From contig NZ_RCZC01000002.1 in NCBI RefSeq assembly GCF_006439055.1, forward strand, positions 1,101,220 to 1,165,219: DNA of 64,000 bases, in the 5' to 3' direction. The notes beneath the pieces were generated by a model that saw only the letters and a list, made by a program, of their open reading frames with translations, was not told the DNA's origin and did not search any database. Position 1 is the first letter of the stretch; each line of letters starts with the position of its first letter. Below are positions 53,992 to 64,000 of the stretch, in pieces. This stretch comes from Sphingomonas glacialis (GTDB lineage: Bacteria > Pseudomonadota > Alphaproteobacteria > Sphingomonadales > Sphingomonadaceae). The translations under genes and the position numbers were made by a program.

Positions 53992-54747
53992 TCAGCCCTC
54001 CTGGCCGTCGGTCGCGTCCACGGTCGCGACGTCAGCAGGCGTCTCGGCGGGAGCGGTGTCGTTGGTGTTGGCAACCTGGCGGAGACCGGCGGGGTACGGC
54101 GCATCAGCGTGACGCGCGACCTTGACCGAATCCTTGACCAGCAACCAGCCGCCCTTCGAGCCAGGGACCGAACCCTTGACGAAGATCAGGCCACGCTCGA
54201 CGTCGGTCGAGACGATTTCGAGGTTCTGCTGGGTGCGGTTCTTGTCGCCCATGTGACCGGCCATCTTCTTGTTCTTGAAGACCTTGCCCGGATCCTGGCG
54301 CTGACCGGTCGAACCGAGCGAACGGTGCGAGACCGAAACGCCGTGGGTCGCGCGCAGACCGCCGAAGCCCCAACGCTTCATGCCGCCCTGGAAGCCCTTA
54401 CCCTGGGTCACGCCCTGGATATCGACGATCTGGCCGGAAACGTAATGGTCGGCAGAGATGGTCGCGCCGACTTCGAGCACGGCATCATCGCTCACGCGGA
54501 ATTCAGCCAGCTTCGCCTTGGGCTCGACTTCGGCCTTGCCGAAGTGGCCGCGCTGCGGCTTGGCGACATTCTTTGCTTTTGCGGTACCTGCGCCCAGCTG
54601 GACTGCAACATACCCATCTCGATCGGCCTCGCGAACGGCCACAACTTGAAGATTTTCCAGTGCCAGAACGGTCACGGGCACATGGCGCCCGTCGTCCTGG
54701 AACCAGCGGGTCATCCCCATCTTTTTCGCGATCACGCCAGTGCGCAT
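53992..54747 (-). CDS. rplC: 50S ribosomal protein L3
   Basis: A 251-residue L3. [20 protein letters not shown], then the core signature [40 protein letters not shown] and [21 protein letters not shown] Gln in the glycine/glutamine loop is the usual methylation site. The C-terminal 20 residues ([19 protein letters not shown]) are an acidic extension. ATG at 54747 is preferred to 54765 because GGAGC lies 10 nt upstream. A 12-bp hairpin lies 26 nt before the start. Confidence 0.97.
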   Translation of the reverse strand: MRTGVIAKKMGMTRWFQDDGRHVPVTVLALENLQVVAVREADRDGYVAVQLGAGTAKAKNVAKPQRGHFGKAEVEPKAKLAEFRVSDDAVLEVGATISADHYVSGQIVDIQGVTQGKGFQGGMKRWGFGGLRATHGVSVSHRSLGSTGQRQDPGKVFKNKKMAGHMGDKNRTQQNLEIVSTDVERGLIFVKGSVPGSKGGWLLVKDSVKVARHADAPYPAGLRQVANTNDTAPAETPADVATVDATDGQEG

Positions 54748-54772
54748 GATCAATGCTCCATTCAATGCAGAG

Positions 54773-54800
54773 GCACCCCTCGGACCATTCCGAAGGGTGC
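54773..54800 (-). promoter_or_regulatory. Hairpin in the rpsJ-rplC leader
   Basis: GCACCCTTCGGA and TCCGAGGGGTGC pair over 12 bp (one G-U), with a 4-nt loop, on the minus strand. It lies 26 nt upstream of the rplC start in a 216-bp gap that is unusual between these two genes. It could be a processing or regulatory element. Confidence 0.5.
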
Positions 54801-54963
54801 GTACTCAGCCCAAACTTATTTTATACTGCGGCCCCGACCCGGGCTGGTGCTCCCCGCGTTGGCGGTGGAGCGTGTCGGGGGACGCAGACCCGGATAAATC
54901 CGGCGGTATCCCGTCTATCTGGCGCCGCCCTGGGGCGTCACCGAATCTCGTGGAGGCGCGCTA

Positions 54964-55272
54964 TTACGCGAGCTTGATCTCGACGTCAACGCCTGCGGCG
55001 AGGTCGAGCTTCATCAGCGCATCGACCGTCTGCGGGGTCGGCTGAACGATGTCGAGCATGCGCTTGTAGGTACGGACCTCGAACTGCTCGCGCGACTTCT
55101 TGTCGATGTGCGGGCCGCGGTTGACCGTGAACTTCTCGATGCGCGTGGGCAACGGAATGGGGCCACGGATGAGCGCGCCAGTGCGGCGGGCAGTGTCGGC
55201 GATGTCGCCGGTAGCCTGGTCGAGCACGCGATGATCGAATGCCTTCAGACGAATGCGGATATTGCTGTCCAT
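54964..55272 (-). CDS. rpsJ: 30S ribosomal protein S10 (NusE)
   Basis: A 102-residue S10, also the NusE antitermination factor. [40 protein letters not shown] sequence and the [20 protein letters not shown] motif are diagnostic. It is first in the S10 operon; between it and tuf are a terminator and a palindrome. Confidence 0.98.
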   Translation of the reverse strand: MDSNIRIRLKAFDHRVLDQATGDIADTARRTGALIRGPIPLPTRIEKFTVNRGPHIDKKSREQFEVRTYKRMLDIVQPTPQTVDALMKLDLAAGVDVEIKLA

Positions 55273-55312
55273 AGTCCCTACCGATGCGAAAGAGCGGGGC
55301 AACTCACCCAAT

Positions 55313-55344
55313 CGTCATCCCGGCATCTAGCGCCGGGGATGACG
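55313..55344. repeat. Palindromic repeat upstream of rpsJ
   Basis: CGTCATCCCGGC and GCCGGGGATGACG pair with one bulged base around the loop ATCTAGC. It resembles other 'GTCATCCC' elements in the window. It lies about 40 bp upstream of the rpsJ start. Confidence 0.7.
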
Positions 55345-55408
55345 GCTGATTGGCCGCCTCTACTGATTAAAACCAAAACTGGAGGCGGGCCACTACAGGG
55401 CCCTTCCA

Positions 55409-55449
55409 TAAAAAGCAACAGCCCGCGCCTCTCATCGAGGCGCGGGCTG
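55409..55449 (-). terminator. Rho-independent terminator after tuf
   Basis: CAGCCCGCGCCTC, loop GATGA, GAGGCGCGGGCTG, a perfect 13-bp stem, then TTGCTTTTTAT on the minus strand. The opposite strand also ends in CACTTTTTT, so it can work both ways. It separates the str operon (rpsL-rpsG-fusA-tuf) from the S10 operon. Confidence 0.88.
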
Positions 55450-55473
55450 CACTTTTTTCTATTGCTAGAAAAT

Positions 55474-56664
55474 TTAGGCCGAAATGCCCGAGACGATGCC
55501 CGAACCAACGGTACGGCCGCCTTCGCGGATCGTGAAGCGCTGGCCGACGTCCATGGCGATCGGTGCGATCAGCTTGACGCCGAGCGCGATGTTGTCGCCA
55601 GGCATGACCATTTCGGTGCCCTCAGGCAGCTCGACGGTGCCGGTGACGTCGGTCGTGCGGAAGTAGAACTGCGGGCGGTAGTTGGCGAAGAACGGCGTGT
55701 GACGGCCACCCTCGTCCTTCGACAGCACGTAGACTTCCGACGAGAACGCCGTGTGCGGCTTGATCGAGCCGGGCTTGCAGAGAACCTGGCCACGCTCGAC
55801 TTCTTCACGACCAACGCCGCGGATCAGCGCGCCGATGTTGTCTCCAGCCTGGCCCGAGTCGAGCAGCTTGCGGAACATTTCGACGCCCGTGACCGTGGTC
55901 TTGCGCGTGTCGTTGATGCCGACGATCTCGACTTCCTCGCCAACCTTGACGATGCCGGTCTCGACGCGGCCGGTGACGACCGTACCACGACCCGAGATCG
56001 AGAAGACGTCCTCGATCGGCATCATGAACGGCTTGTCGAGCGGACGCTCGGGCTGCGGCAGGTACGTGTCGACAGCTTCCATCAGCTTGAGGACGGCGTC
56101 ATGGCCGATCTCAGGCGTCGTGTCGTTGAGGGCAGCCACAGCCGAACCGCGGATGACGGGGATGTTGTCGCCGTCGAAATCGTACTTCGAGAGAAGCTCG
56201 CGGATTTCCATCTCGACCAGCTCGAGGATTTCCTCGTCGTCGACGAGATCGACCTTGTTCATGAACACGACCATCGTCGGCACGCCGACCTGGCGTGCGA
56301 GCAGGATGTGCTCGCGGGTCTGCGGCATCGGGCCGTCGGTCGCCGAAACGACGAGGATCGCGCCGTCCATCTGAGCTGCGCCGGTGATCATGTTCTTCAC
56401 ATAATCGGCGTGGCCCGGGCAATCGACGTGCGCGTAGTGACGTGCAAGCGTCTCATACTCGACGTGTGCGGTCGAGATGGTGATGCCGCGCTCGCGCTCT
56501 TCGGGAGCCTTGTCGATGTTGGCATAGCTGGTGAAGGTGGCGCCACCGGTCTCGGCGAGCACCTTGGTGATCGCAGCCGTGAGCGACGTCTTGCCATGAT
56601 CGACATGGCCGATCGTGCCGATGTTGAGATGCGGCTTGTTCCGCTCGAACTTTGCTTTCGCCAT
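55474..56664 (-). CDS. tuf: Elongation factor Tu
   Basis: A 396-residue EF-Tu. The GTPase motifs are [18 protein letters not shown] and [26 protein letters not shown] is the switch region. Domains II and III follow to [14 protein letters not shown]. Starts 118 bp after fusA, ends before a strong terminator. Only copy in the window. Confidence 0.98.
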   Translation of the reverse strand: MAKAKFERNKPHLNIGTIGHVDHGKTSLTAAITKVLAETGGATFTSYANIDKAPEERERGITISTAHVEYETLARHYAHVDCPGHADYVKNMITGAAQMDGAILVVSATDGPMPQTREHILLARQVGVPTMVVFMNKVDLVDDEEILELVEMEIRELLSKYDFDGDNIPVIRGSAVAALNDTTPEIGHDAVLKLMEAVDTYLPQPERPLDKPFMMPIEDVFSISGRGTVVTGRVETGIVKVGEEVEIVGINDTRKTTVTGVEMFRKLLDSGQAGDNIGALIRGVGREEVERGQVLCKPGSIKPHTAFSSEVYVLSKDEGGRHTPFFANYRPQFYFRTTDVTGTVELPEGTEMVMPGDNIALGVKLIAPIAMDVGQRFTIREGGRTVGSGIVSGISA

Positions 56665-56782
56665 GATTTCCTACCTTATTGATTCGCTCGCGGCCTTCAG
56701 AGCTCCACGCGAACGCGGGCCCATAGCGACCTATTTCGGGATACGCTAGCCCTAGCGCCCAACCGGGCGCCAGGGCTTGCAA

Positions 56783-58879
<2,097 letters not shown>

Positions 58880-58959
58880 GTCAGTGCTTCCTTAGCGATG
58901 TGGGGAGCCGGATGGTACAGCTCCCCACTATATAGGTTACGATTGCAGCGAGCGCTAGC

Positions 58960-59430
58960 TTACCAGCGGTAGTGCGAGAACGCGCGGTTGGCCTCGGCCA
59001 TGCGGTGCGTGTCTTCGCGCTTCTTGACCGCGTTGCCGCGGTTATTGGCGGCGTCCATCAGCTCGCCCGACAGGCGGGCCGACATGGTGTTCTCGCTGCG
59101 CGCACGGGCAGCCGAGATCAACCAGCGAATCGCCAGAGCCTGCGCGCGCTCGGGGCGCACTTCGACCGGGACCTGGTAGGTCGCACCACCGACACGGCGG
59201 CTGCGGACTTCGATGCCGGGCTTCACGTTGGTGAGCGCGTCATGGAAAACCGCGACGGGATCCTTCTTCGCACGGGCTTCGACGGTTTCCATCGCGCCGT
59301 AGACGATCAGTTCTGCGACCGACTTCTTACCGTCGAGCATAACCGAGTTCATGAACTTCGAGAGGACCTCATCACCGTACTTAGGATCGGGGAGGATGAT
59401 ACGCTTTTCTGGGCGACGACGACGTGCCAT
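58960..59430 (-). CDS. rpsG: 30S ribosomal protein S7
   Basis: A 156-residue S7, nucleating the 30S head and, in E. coli, repressor of the str operon. It has [20 protein letters not shown] (starting [14 protein letters not shown]), [20 protein letters not shown] and [20 protein letters not shown]. Confidence 0.98.
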   Translation of the reverse strand: MARRRRPEKRIILPDPKYGDEVLSKFMNSVMLDGKKSVAELIVYGAMETVEARAKKDPVAVFHDALTNVKPGIEVRSRRVGGATYQVPVEVRPERAQALAIRWLISAARARSENTMSARLSGELMDAANNRGNAVKKREDTHRMAEANRAFSHYRW

Positions 59431-59485
59431 TTCAATTTCCTTCTAAACTTCAGCCATTCGGTGATCGGCTATCGAGCCGACCGGC

Positions 59486-59857
59486 TTACTTCGGACGCTT
59501 GGCGCCGTACTTGGAACGCGACTGGCGACGATCCTTGACACCCTGTGTATCGAGGACACCGCGCAAGACATGGTAGCGCACGCCGGGAAGATCGCGAACG
59601 CGACCGCCGCGGATCAGCACGACCGAGTGCTCCTGCAGGTTGTGACCCTCGCCCGGGATGTAGCTGATGACTTCGCGCTGGTTGGTCAGGCGAACCTTGG
59701 CCACCTTGCGCAGAGCCGAGTTCGGCTTCTTCGGGGTCGTCGTGTAGACGCGGGTGCAAACGCCGCGCTTCTGCGGGTTCTGCTCCATTGCAGGGACCTT
59801 GGACTTGGCCTTCTGCGGATCGCGGCCCTTGCGGACCAGCTGGTTGATTGTCGGCAT
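59486..59857 (-). CDS. rpsL: 30S ribosomal protein S12
   Basis: A 123-residue S12 in the decoding centre. [20 protein letters not shown], then [20 protein letters not shown] and [20 protein letters not shown]. Lysine at TTTPKKPNS and the [13 protein letters not shown] loop are wild-type positions linked to streptomycin sensitivity. First gene of the str operon, behind a long leader with a terminator-like hairpin. Confidence 0.98.
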   Translation of the reverse strand: MPTINQLVRKGRDPQKAKSKVPAMEQNPQKRGVCTRVYTTTPKKPNSALRKVAKVRLTNQREVISYIPGEGHNLQEHSVVLIRGGRVRDLPGVRYHVLRGVLDTQGVKDRRQSRSKYGAKRPK

Positions 59858-59930
59858 TGAATCTCTTCACCTTGACTGTTGGTTACTTTGCTGGAGCCTT
59901 GACGCCCCCCCAGAACAATTCGGGGAATAC

Positions 59931-59967
59931 AAAAAGGGCCGTTGGCGGCGAAACCGCCACCGGGCCC
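59931..59967 (-). promoter_or_regulatory. Terminator-like hairpin (possible attenuator) in the rpsL leader
   Basis: On the minus strand GGGCC...GGTGGCGG, loop TTTCG, CCGCCAAC...GGCCC, then TTTTTG. It is 74 nt upstream of rpsL and downstream of the candidate promoter, with no gene before it on this strand. It could attenuate the str operon. Confidence 0.6.
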
Positions 59968-60029
59968 TGGAATGCATCCAGCAATGTTCAAGCACCGTCC
60001 CGGAGCAAAACTCCGGTCGAGCGGGGGTG

Positions 60030-60058
60030 CGCATACAATGCGACTCGGTTTGGGTCAA
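60030..60058 (-). promoter_or_regulatory. Candidate rpsL (str operon) promoter
   Basis: TTGACC -35 (60053-60058), 17-nt spacer and TATGCG -10 (60030-60035) on the minus strand. The spacer has CCGAGTCG four bases after the -35, identical in place to that in the rpsM promoter. A hairpin CCGGAG/CTCCGG follows at the start of the transcript. Confidence 0.6.
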
Positions 60059-60119
60059 CCGCGCGCGCTGCCTATCTTCGGTGCTTCCGGTGCCACCCCC
60101 TAGCTGGTAAGGCCAGTTC

Positions 60120-61610
60120 ATGACAATCAAACCCTATGACCTGCTCATCATCGGCGGCGGGATCAACGGCTGCGCGATCGCGCGCGAGGCATCGCTGCTC
60201 GGGCTCACCGTCCTGCTGGTCGAGCGCGACGATCTTGCGGCGCATACCTCCTCGGCCTCGACCAAGCTGATCCATGGTGGCCTGCGCTATCTCGAATATT
60301 ACGAGTTCAAGCTCGTCGCCGAGGCGCTGCGCGAGCGCGAGCGGCTGGTTAAGGCCGCGCCGCACATCATTCACCCGATGCGATTTGTGCTGCCGCAGAC
60401 CAATGCGGTGCGGCCGTGGTGGATGGTGCGGCTTGGGCTGTATCTCTACGATTTCCTCGGCGGCAAGATGACGCTGGCGCGTTCGCGCGGGCTCCGGAAA
60501 AGCGACACTGCGTATCTCGCACCGCTCAAGGGTGCTGCATCGGGCTTCGTCTATTCGGACGCATTCGTCGACGATGCGCGGCTGACCGTCCTCAACGCGA
60601 TCGATGCCGCCGCCAATGGCGCCGACGTGCGAGTCGGCACGGCGGTCGAGTCGGCACGGCGCGAGGATGGCCTGTGGCAGGCCGCGCTTTCCGACGGCAG
60701 CACGGTGAGCGCCCGCGCGATGGTCAACGCGGCGGGCCCGTGGGTCCACCAGATGCTCGGCAAGCTCGGCGTCAACGCCGCCTCGGGAGTGCGACTCGTC
60801 AAGGGCAGCCATATCGTCGTGCCCAAGCTGTTCGAGGGGACGCACTCATACATCCTCCAGCAGCCCGACCGCCGGATCGTCTTCGCGATCCCCTATCAGG
60901 GCGACTTCACCGAGATCGGCACGACCGACATCCCGGTCGATGCGCCCGAGGACGCCAAAATCGACGATGCCGAGATCGCCTATCTCTGCGATGCGGTGAA
61001 CCTGCACTTCACGCAGCAGATCTCCCCCGCCGACGTCACCTCGACCTGGTCGGGCGTGCGCCCGCTCTATGACGATGGCGCGAGCGAGGCGAAGGCGGTG
61101 ACGCGCGATTACGTGCTCGAGCTCGACACCAATGGGCCCCCGCTCCTGTCGATCTTCGGTGGCAAGATCACCACGGCGCGCCATCTCGCCGAAGAGGCGA
61201 TGGAGAAGCTTGCGACGCCGATGGGCTTCACCGCCCATCCGGTGAGCCGCGCGCGCGTGTTCCCCGGGGGAGCGATCGCCGATTTCGGCAGCTTCCTCGC
61301 CAGCGTACGCGCGACCTGGCCGTTCCTTGGTGACGCGCGATCGGAGCGGATGGCGCATGCCTATGGGTCGATGCTTGCCGAGATGCTGCGCGACGTGAAG
61401 AGCGCGGACGATCTCGGATCCGATCTGGGCGGCGGCCTCACGCAAGTCGAGGCGCGCTGGCTCCACGACCGCGAATGGGCGCGCACGCCGGACGATGTTC
61501 TCAAGCGCCGCAGCAAGCTCGGGCTCCACCTGTCCGATGCCGCGCAGGCGCGCTTTGCCGATCATTGGAACGCGCTCTTTTCTGCTGCAGCGCAGCAAGA
61601 CGCCTTGTAA
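60120..61610 (+). CDS. glpD: Glycerol-3-phosphate dehydrogenase (aerobic, FAD)
   Basis: A 496-residue flavoprotein oxidising glycerol-3-phosphate to dihydroxyacetone phosphate and passing electrons to the quinone pool. It has the FAD motif LLIIGGGINGCAIAREA (8-24), SASTKLIHGGLRYLEYYEF and the C-terminal FGGKITTARHLAEEAMEK. TAAGG lies about 8 nt before the ATG. It is divergent from the rpsL operon. A stem-loop follows before the next gene. No other glp gene is visible. Confidence 0.95.
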   Translation: MTIKPYDLLIIGGGINGCAIAREASLLGLTVLLVERDDLAAHTSSASTKLIHGGLRYLEYYEFKLVAEALRERERLVKAAPHIIHPMRFVLPQTNAVRPWWMVRLGLYLYDFLGGKMTLARSRGLRKSDTAYLAPLKGAASGFVYSDAFVDDARLTVLNAIDAAANGADVRVGTAVESARREDGLWQAALSDGSTVSARAMVNAAGPWVHQMLGKLGVNAASGVRLVKGSHIVVPKLFEGTHSYILQQPDRRIVFAIPYQGDFTEIGTTDIPVDAPEDAKIDDAEIAYLCDAVNLHFTQQISPADVTSTWSGVRPLYDDGASEAKAVTRDYVLELDTNGPPLLSIFGGKITTARHLAEEAMEKLATPMGFTAHPVSRARVFPGGAIADFGSFLASVRATWPFLGDARSERMAHAYGSMLAEMLRDVKSADDLGSDLGGGLTQVEARWLHDREWARTPDDVLKRRSKLGLHLSDAAQARFADHWNALFSAAAQQDAL

Positions 61611-61632
61611 CGAGCGGTACACAACCCGATCT

Positions 61633-61672
61633 GGGGTGCCTCGACATTCTGTTTCCAAAGCCGAGGTACCCC
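61633..61672 (+). promoter_or_regulatory. Hairpin covering the ribosome site of the alcohol dehydrogenase gene
   Basis: GGGGTGCCTCG and CGAGGTACCCC pair over 11 bp (one G-U) around an 18-nt loop. The right arm includes the GAGG that would be the Shine-Dalgarno for the ATG at 61676. There is no T-run, so it is more likely a translational element or operator than a terminator. Confidence 0.55.
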
Positions 61673-61675
61673 AAA

Positions 61676-62740
61676 ATGACAACAACCGCCCACGCCTTCG
61701 CGGCGCCATCCGTCGACGCGCCCTTTGCGCCCTTCTCGTTCAAGCGGCGCGATCTGCTCGCCGACGACGTCGCGATCGACATCCTGTTCTGCGGGGTCTG
61801 CCATTCGGATCTTCACACCGCGCGCGGCGAATGGGGCTCGGTCAACTATCCGTGCGTCCCCGGCCATGAAATCGTCGGCCGCGTTTCCGCGGTCGGCAGC
61901 GATGTGACCAAGTTCGCCGTCGGCGATCTCGCCGGCGTCGGCTGTATGGTCGATAGCTGCGGGCATTGCCCGTCGTGCACCGATGGCGAGGAGCAATATT
62001 GCGAGACGACCGGTTTCGTCGGCACCTATGACGCGCCCGACACGCGTTCGGGCGGCTACACCTTCGGCGGCTATTCCGACCATATCGTTGTGAAGCAGGA
62101 TTTCGTGCTCAAGGTCGGGCATGACGAAGCCGATCTCGCCGCGGTCGCGCCGCTGCTGTGCGCGGGCATCACGACGTACTCGCCGCTGCATCACTGGAAG
62201 GTCGGTCCGGGCCAGAAGGTTGGCGTGGTCGGCCTAGGGGGGCTCGGCCATATGGGCGTCAAGATCGCCAAGGCGATGGGCGCCGACGTCTATGTCTTCA
62301 GCACCTCGCCGAACAAGCGCGAGGATGCCAAGCGGCTCGGCGCGACCGACCTGATCGTGTCGAAGGACGAAGCGGCAATGGCAGACCATGCCAACAGCTT
62401 CGACTTCATCCTCAACACCGTCGCGGCGAGCCACGATCTCGACCCGTTCCTCAACCTGCTCAAGCGCGACGGCACGATGACGCTGGTCGGGGTTCCCGAG
62501 ACGCCGCACCCCTCGCCGAGCGTCGGCGCGATGGTGTTCAAGCGTCGCTCGATCGCGGGCTCGCTGATCGGCGGGATCCGGGAGACGCAGGAAATGCTCG
62601 ATTTCTGCGTGAAGCACGGCCTGACTGCGGATATCGAAATGATCGATATCCAGAACATCGACACCGCCTATGACCGGATGGTGAAGAGCGACGTGAAGTA
62701 TCGCTTCGTCATCGACATGGAGTCGTTGAAGGCCGCTTAA
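61676..62740 (+). CDS. Zinc-dependent alcohol dehydrogenase (YahK-like)
   Basis: A 354-residue NAD(P)-dependent alcohol/aldehyde reductase of the medium-chain family. Catalytic zinc ligands are in FCGVCHSDLH and the GHEIVG histidine. Structural zinc cysteines are in DSCGHCPSCTDGEEQYC. The Rossmann motif is GLGGLGHMGVKIA. The overall pattern is that of YahK/cinnamyl-alcohol-type enzymes with broad aldehyde specificity. The frame is open into glpD, but the ATG at 61676 matches the family length. It follows glpD by 65 bp; a joint transcript is possible. Confidence 0.9.
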   Translation: MTTTAHAFAAPSVDAPFAPFSFKRRDLLADDVAIDILFCGVCHSDLHTARGEWGSVNYPCVPGHEIVGRVSAVGSDVTKFAVGDLAGVGCMVDSCGHCPSCTDGEEQYCETTGFVGTYDAPDTRSGGYTFGGYSDHIVVKQDFVLKVGHDEADLAAVAPLLCAGITTYSPLHHWKVGPGQKVGVVGLGGLGHMGVKIAKAMGADVYVFSTSPNKREDAKRLGATDLIVSKDEAAMADHANSFDFILNTVAASHDLDPFLNLLKRDGTMTLVGVPETPHPSPSVGAMVFKRRSIAGSLIGGIRETQEMLDFCVKHGLTADIEMIDIQNIDTAYDRMVKSDVKYRFVIDMESLKAA

Positions 62741-62784
62741 GTCAGGGGCGGGTTTGGCGTCAGCGCCCCGCACGCCTCACCTCC

Positions 62785-62872
62785 GTCACCCCGGCCTCGT
62801 GCCGGGGTCCACCGCGCACCATCCGCTACAGTGTTTGTGGAGAGGTGGCCCCCGGCACGAGGCCGGGGTGAC
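62785..62872. repeat. Perfect 23-bp inverted repeat upstream of trhO
   Basis: GTCACCCCGGCCTCGTGCCG (plus GGG) at 62785-62807 and its exact reverse complement at 62850-62872, 42 bp apart. It resembles 'GTCACCCCGG...' elements at 49804 and elsewhere. It lies 49 bp before the trhO start and could form a stable leader hairpin or act as the end of the dehydrogenase transcript. Confidence 0.85.
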
Positions 62873-62921
62873 GATGGGTATATTTTACCCTCCGCCCAAA
62901 TCCTTCTACAGGGGCCGCGTC

Positions 62922-63854
62922 ATGACAGGCCCCTCCCCCATCACCGTCGCCGCGCTCTACCGCTTCGCGCGCTTTCCCGATCCGGCGGTGCTCCGCCAGC
63001 CCTTGCTCGATCTCTGCGCCGCCAATGGCGTGCGCGGCACCCTGCTGCTGGCGAACGAAGGCATCAACGGCACGATCGCCGGCCCGCAAGCCGGTATCGC
63101 CACGGTCGTCGCCCACATCCGCACTCTGCCCGACTGCGCCGAGCTCGCCCCCAAATACAGCCATGCGGAAACGATGCCGTTCCACCGCCTCAAGGTCCGC
63201 CTCAAGCGCGAGATCGTGACGATGGGCGAACCCGACATCGATCCGCTCGCTAGCGTCGGCACCTATGTCAAACCGGCCGACTGGAACGCGCTGATCGACT
63301 CGCCCGACACCGTCGTGATCGACACGCGCAACGCGTACGAAGTGAAGGTCGGCACCTTCGCCGGCGCGATCGACCCGGAGACCGCGAGCTTCAGCGATTT
63401 CCCCGCCTGGGCGCGCACGCACCGCGCCGAGCTCGAAGGCAAGAAGATCGCGATGTTCTGCACCGGCGGCATCCGCTGCGAGAAATCGACCGCCTTCCTC
63501 AAGGCCGAGGGGCTGGAGGAGGTCTATCACCTCGACGGCGGCATCCTGAAATATCTCGAGGACGTGCCCGAGGCCGAGAGCCGCTGGCAGGGCGAATGCT
63601 TCGTCTTCGACGAGCGCGTCGCCGTCGGCCACGGGCTGGCGCCGGGCACACACGAGCTGTGCCGCGGCTGCCGCATGCCGGTCAGCCCGGAGGACCGCGA
63701 CTCGCCCCTATATGAGGAAGGCGTCGCCTGCCCGGCCTGTGCCGAGACGATCGATGCGACCAAGCGCGCCTCAGCCGCCGAACGCCACCGCCAGGTCAAG
63801 CTCGCCGAAGCCCGCGGCGAGGCGCATGTCGGAACGGGCGGCGGTAAGAAGTAG
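62922..63854 (+). CDS. trhO: tRNA uridine(34) hydroxylase (TrhO/YceA, rhodanese family)
   Basis: A 310-residue protein of the YceA/TrhO family, which forms 5-hydroxyuridine at tRNA position 34. The N-terminal acylphosphatase-like part has ANGVRGTLLLANEGINGTI and FHRLKVRLKREIVTMG. The rhodanese domain has VVIDTRNAYEVKVGTF and the active cysteine in MFCTGGIRCEKSTAFLK. The C-terminus carries two CxxC pairs (CRGCRMP and CPAC), as in many homologues. The ATG at 62922 (MTGPSPITVAALYRFARFP) is preferred to longer in-frame starts through the repeat. Confidence 0.9.
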   Translation: MTGPSPITVAALYRFARFPDPAVLRQPLLDLCAANGVRGTLLLANEGINGTIAGPQAGIATVVAHIRTLPDCAELAPKYSHAETMPFHRLKVRLKREIVTMGEPDIDPLASVGTYVKPADWNALIDSPDTVVIDTRNAYEVKVGTFAGAIDPETASFSDFPAWARTHRAELEGKKIAMFCTGGIRCEKSTAFLKAEGLEEVYHLDGGILKYLEDVPEAESRWQGECFVFDERVAVGHGLAPGTHELCRGCRMPVSPEDRDSPLYEEGVACPACAETIDATKRASAAERHRQVKLAEARGEAHVGTGGGKK

Positions 63855-63877
63855 CGCCTACGCCGCTTAACGCGGGG

Positions 63878-64000
63878 CTATGCCATTCCCTTGCCGACGG
63901 TCGCCCGTACGGGAATCCCCGCCCGATCGAAATCGGCCAGGCAGAACACGTTGATTCCGACGAAATCGGGCGTCACGCGCTTGCGGTGAAACGGATAGAT
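63878..64000 (-). CDS. C-terminal end of an unrecognised protein (cut by window edge)
   Basis: Forty residues and a TAG are visible on the minus strand, with the gene continuing off the right edge. The sequence reads HRKRVTPDFVGINVFCLADF then DRAGIPVRATVGKGMA. The coding bias matches neighbouring genes. No family is recognised from this fragment. It converges with trhO, 23 bp away. Confidence 0.6.
   Translation of the reverse strand: MYPFHRKRVTPDFVGINVFCLADFDRAGIPVRATVGKGMA

Overview
The window looks like a chromosomal segment of an alphaproteobacterium of the Sphingomonas type. The base composition is GC-rich, the translation genes run in the alphaproteobacterial str-S10-spc-alpha order, and the left third is an exopolysaccharide locus built like the rhizobial exo (succinoglycan) cluster. 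There is no rRNA, CRISPR array, insertion sequence or phage gene. The species is inferred from gene content only.

Region 1 (1-23.2 kb) is a polysaccharide locus. It holds a Wzz/GumC-type co-polymerase (cut by the left edge), ExoL- and ExoA-like glycosyltransferases, two acyltransferase-3 proteins, an ExoQ/Wzy-like polymerase, a GT4 enzyme, a Wzx/ExoT flippase, a GT2-GT4 double-domain glycosyltransferase, an alkaline-phosphatase-fold protein, a GH16 glycanase with RTX-type repeats, a GT32-like enzyme, small membrane or secreted proteins and a PhyH-like dioxygenase. This is a near-complete Wzx/Wzy assembly line; the priming transferase and outer-membrane exporter are not seen and may lie further left. 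Between 18.3 and 21.2 kb three consecutive genes are damaged: a frameshifted GT2, a methyltransferase reduced to its C-terminus and a frameshifted GT4.

Region 2 (23.2-36.9 kb) is ordinary chromosome: a Nudix hydrolase, tRNA-Ala(CGC), a low-complexity DUF2171 protein, a YpfJ-type metallopeptidase, a patatin-like protein, 3-hydroxybutyrate dehydrogenase, a DUF4893-like protein, a CDF transporter, an amino-acid permease, GMP synthase, a bacterial protein arginine methyltransferase (PRMT) with the double-E and THW-type loops, and a prolyl oligopeptidase.

Region 3 (37-60 kb, all on the minus strand) is the translation super-cluster, from rpsL to adk and then rpsM to rplQ. A strong terminator follows adk. 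A two-component system and a Uma2-family protein sit between adk and rpsM, so the alpha operon appears to be a separate unit with its own promoter. Palindromic intergenic repeats interrupt several junctions. Ribosomal protein S5 carries a long RGG-rich N-terminal extension, a possible substrate for the PRMT.

Region 4 (60.1-64 kb) holds glpD, a zinc alcohol dehydrogenase, the tRNA hydroxylase gene trhO and the end of an unrecognised minus-strand gene.

The best leads are the PRMT plus RGG-tailed S5 pairing, the regulatory module between adk and rpsM, the CCGAGTCG motif shared by the rpsL and rpsM promoters, the decaying glycosyltransferase island, and the unusual AlkP-fold and RTX-GH16 proteins in the polysaccharide locus.
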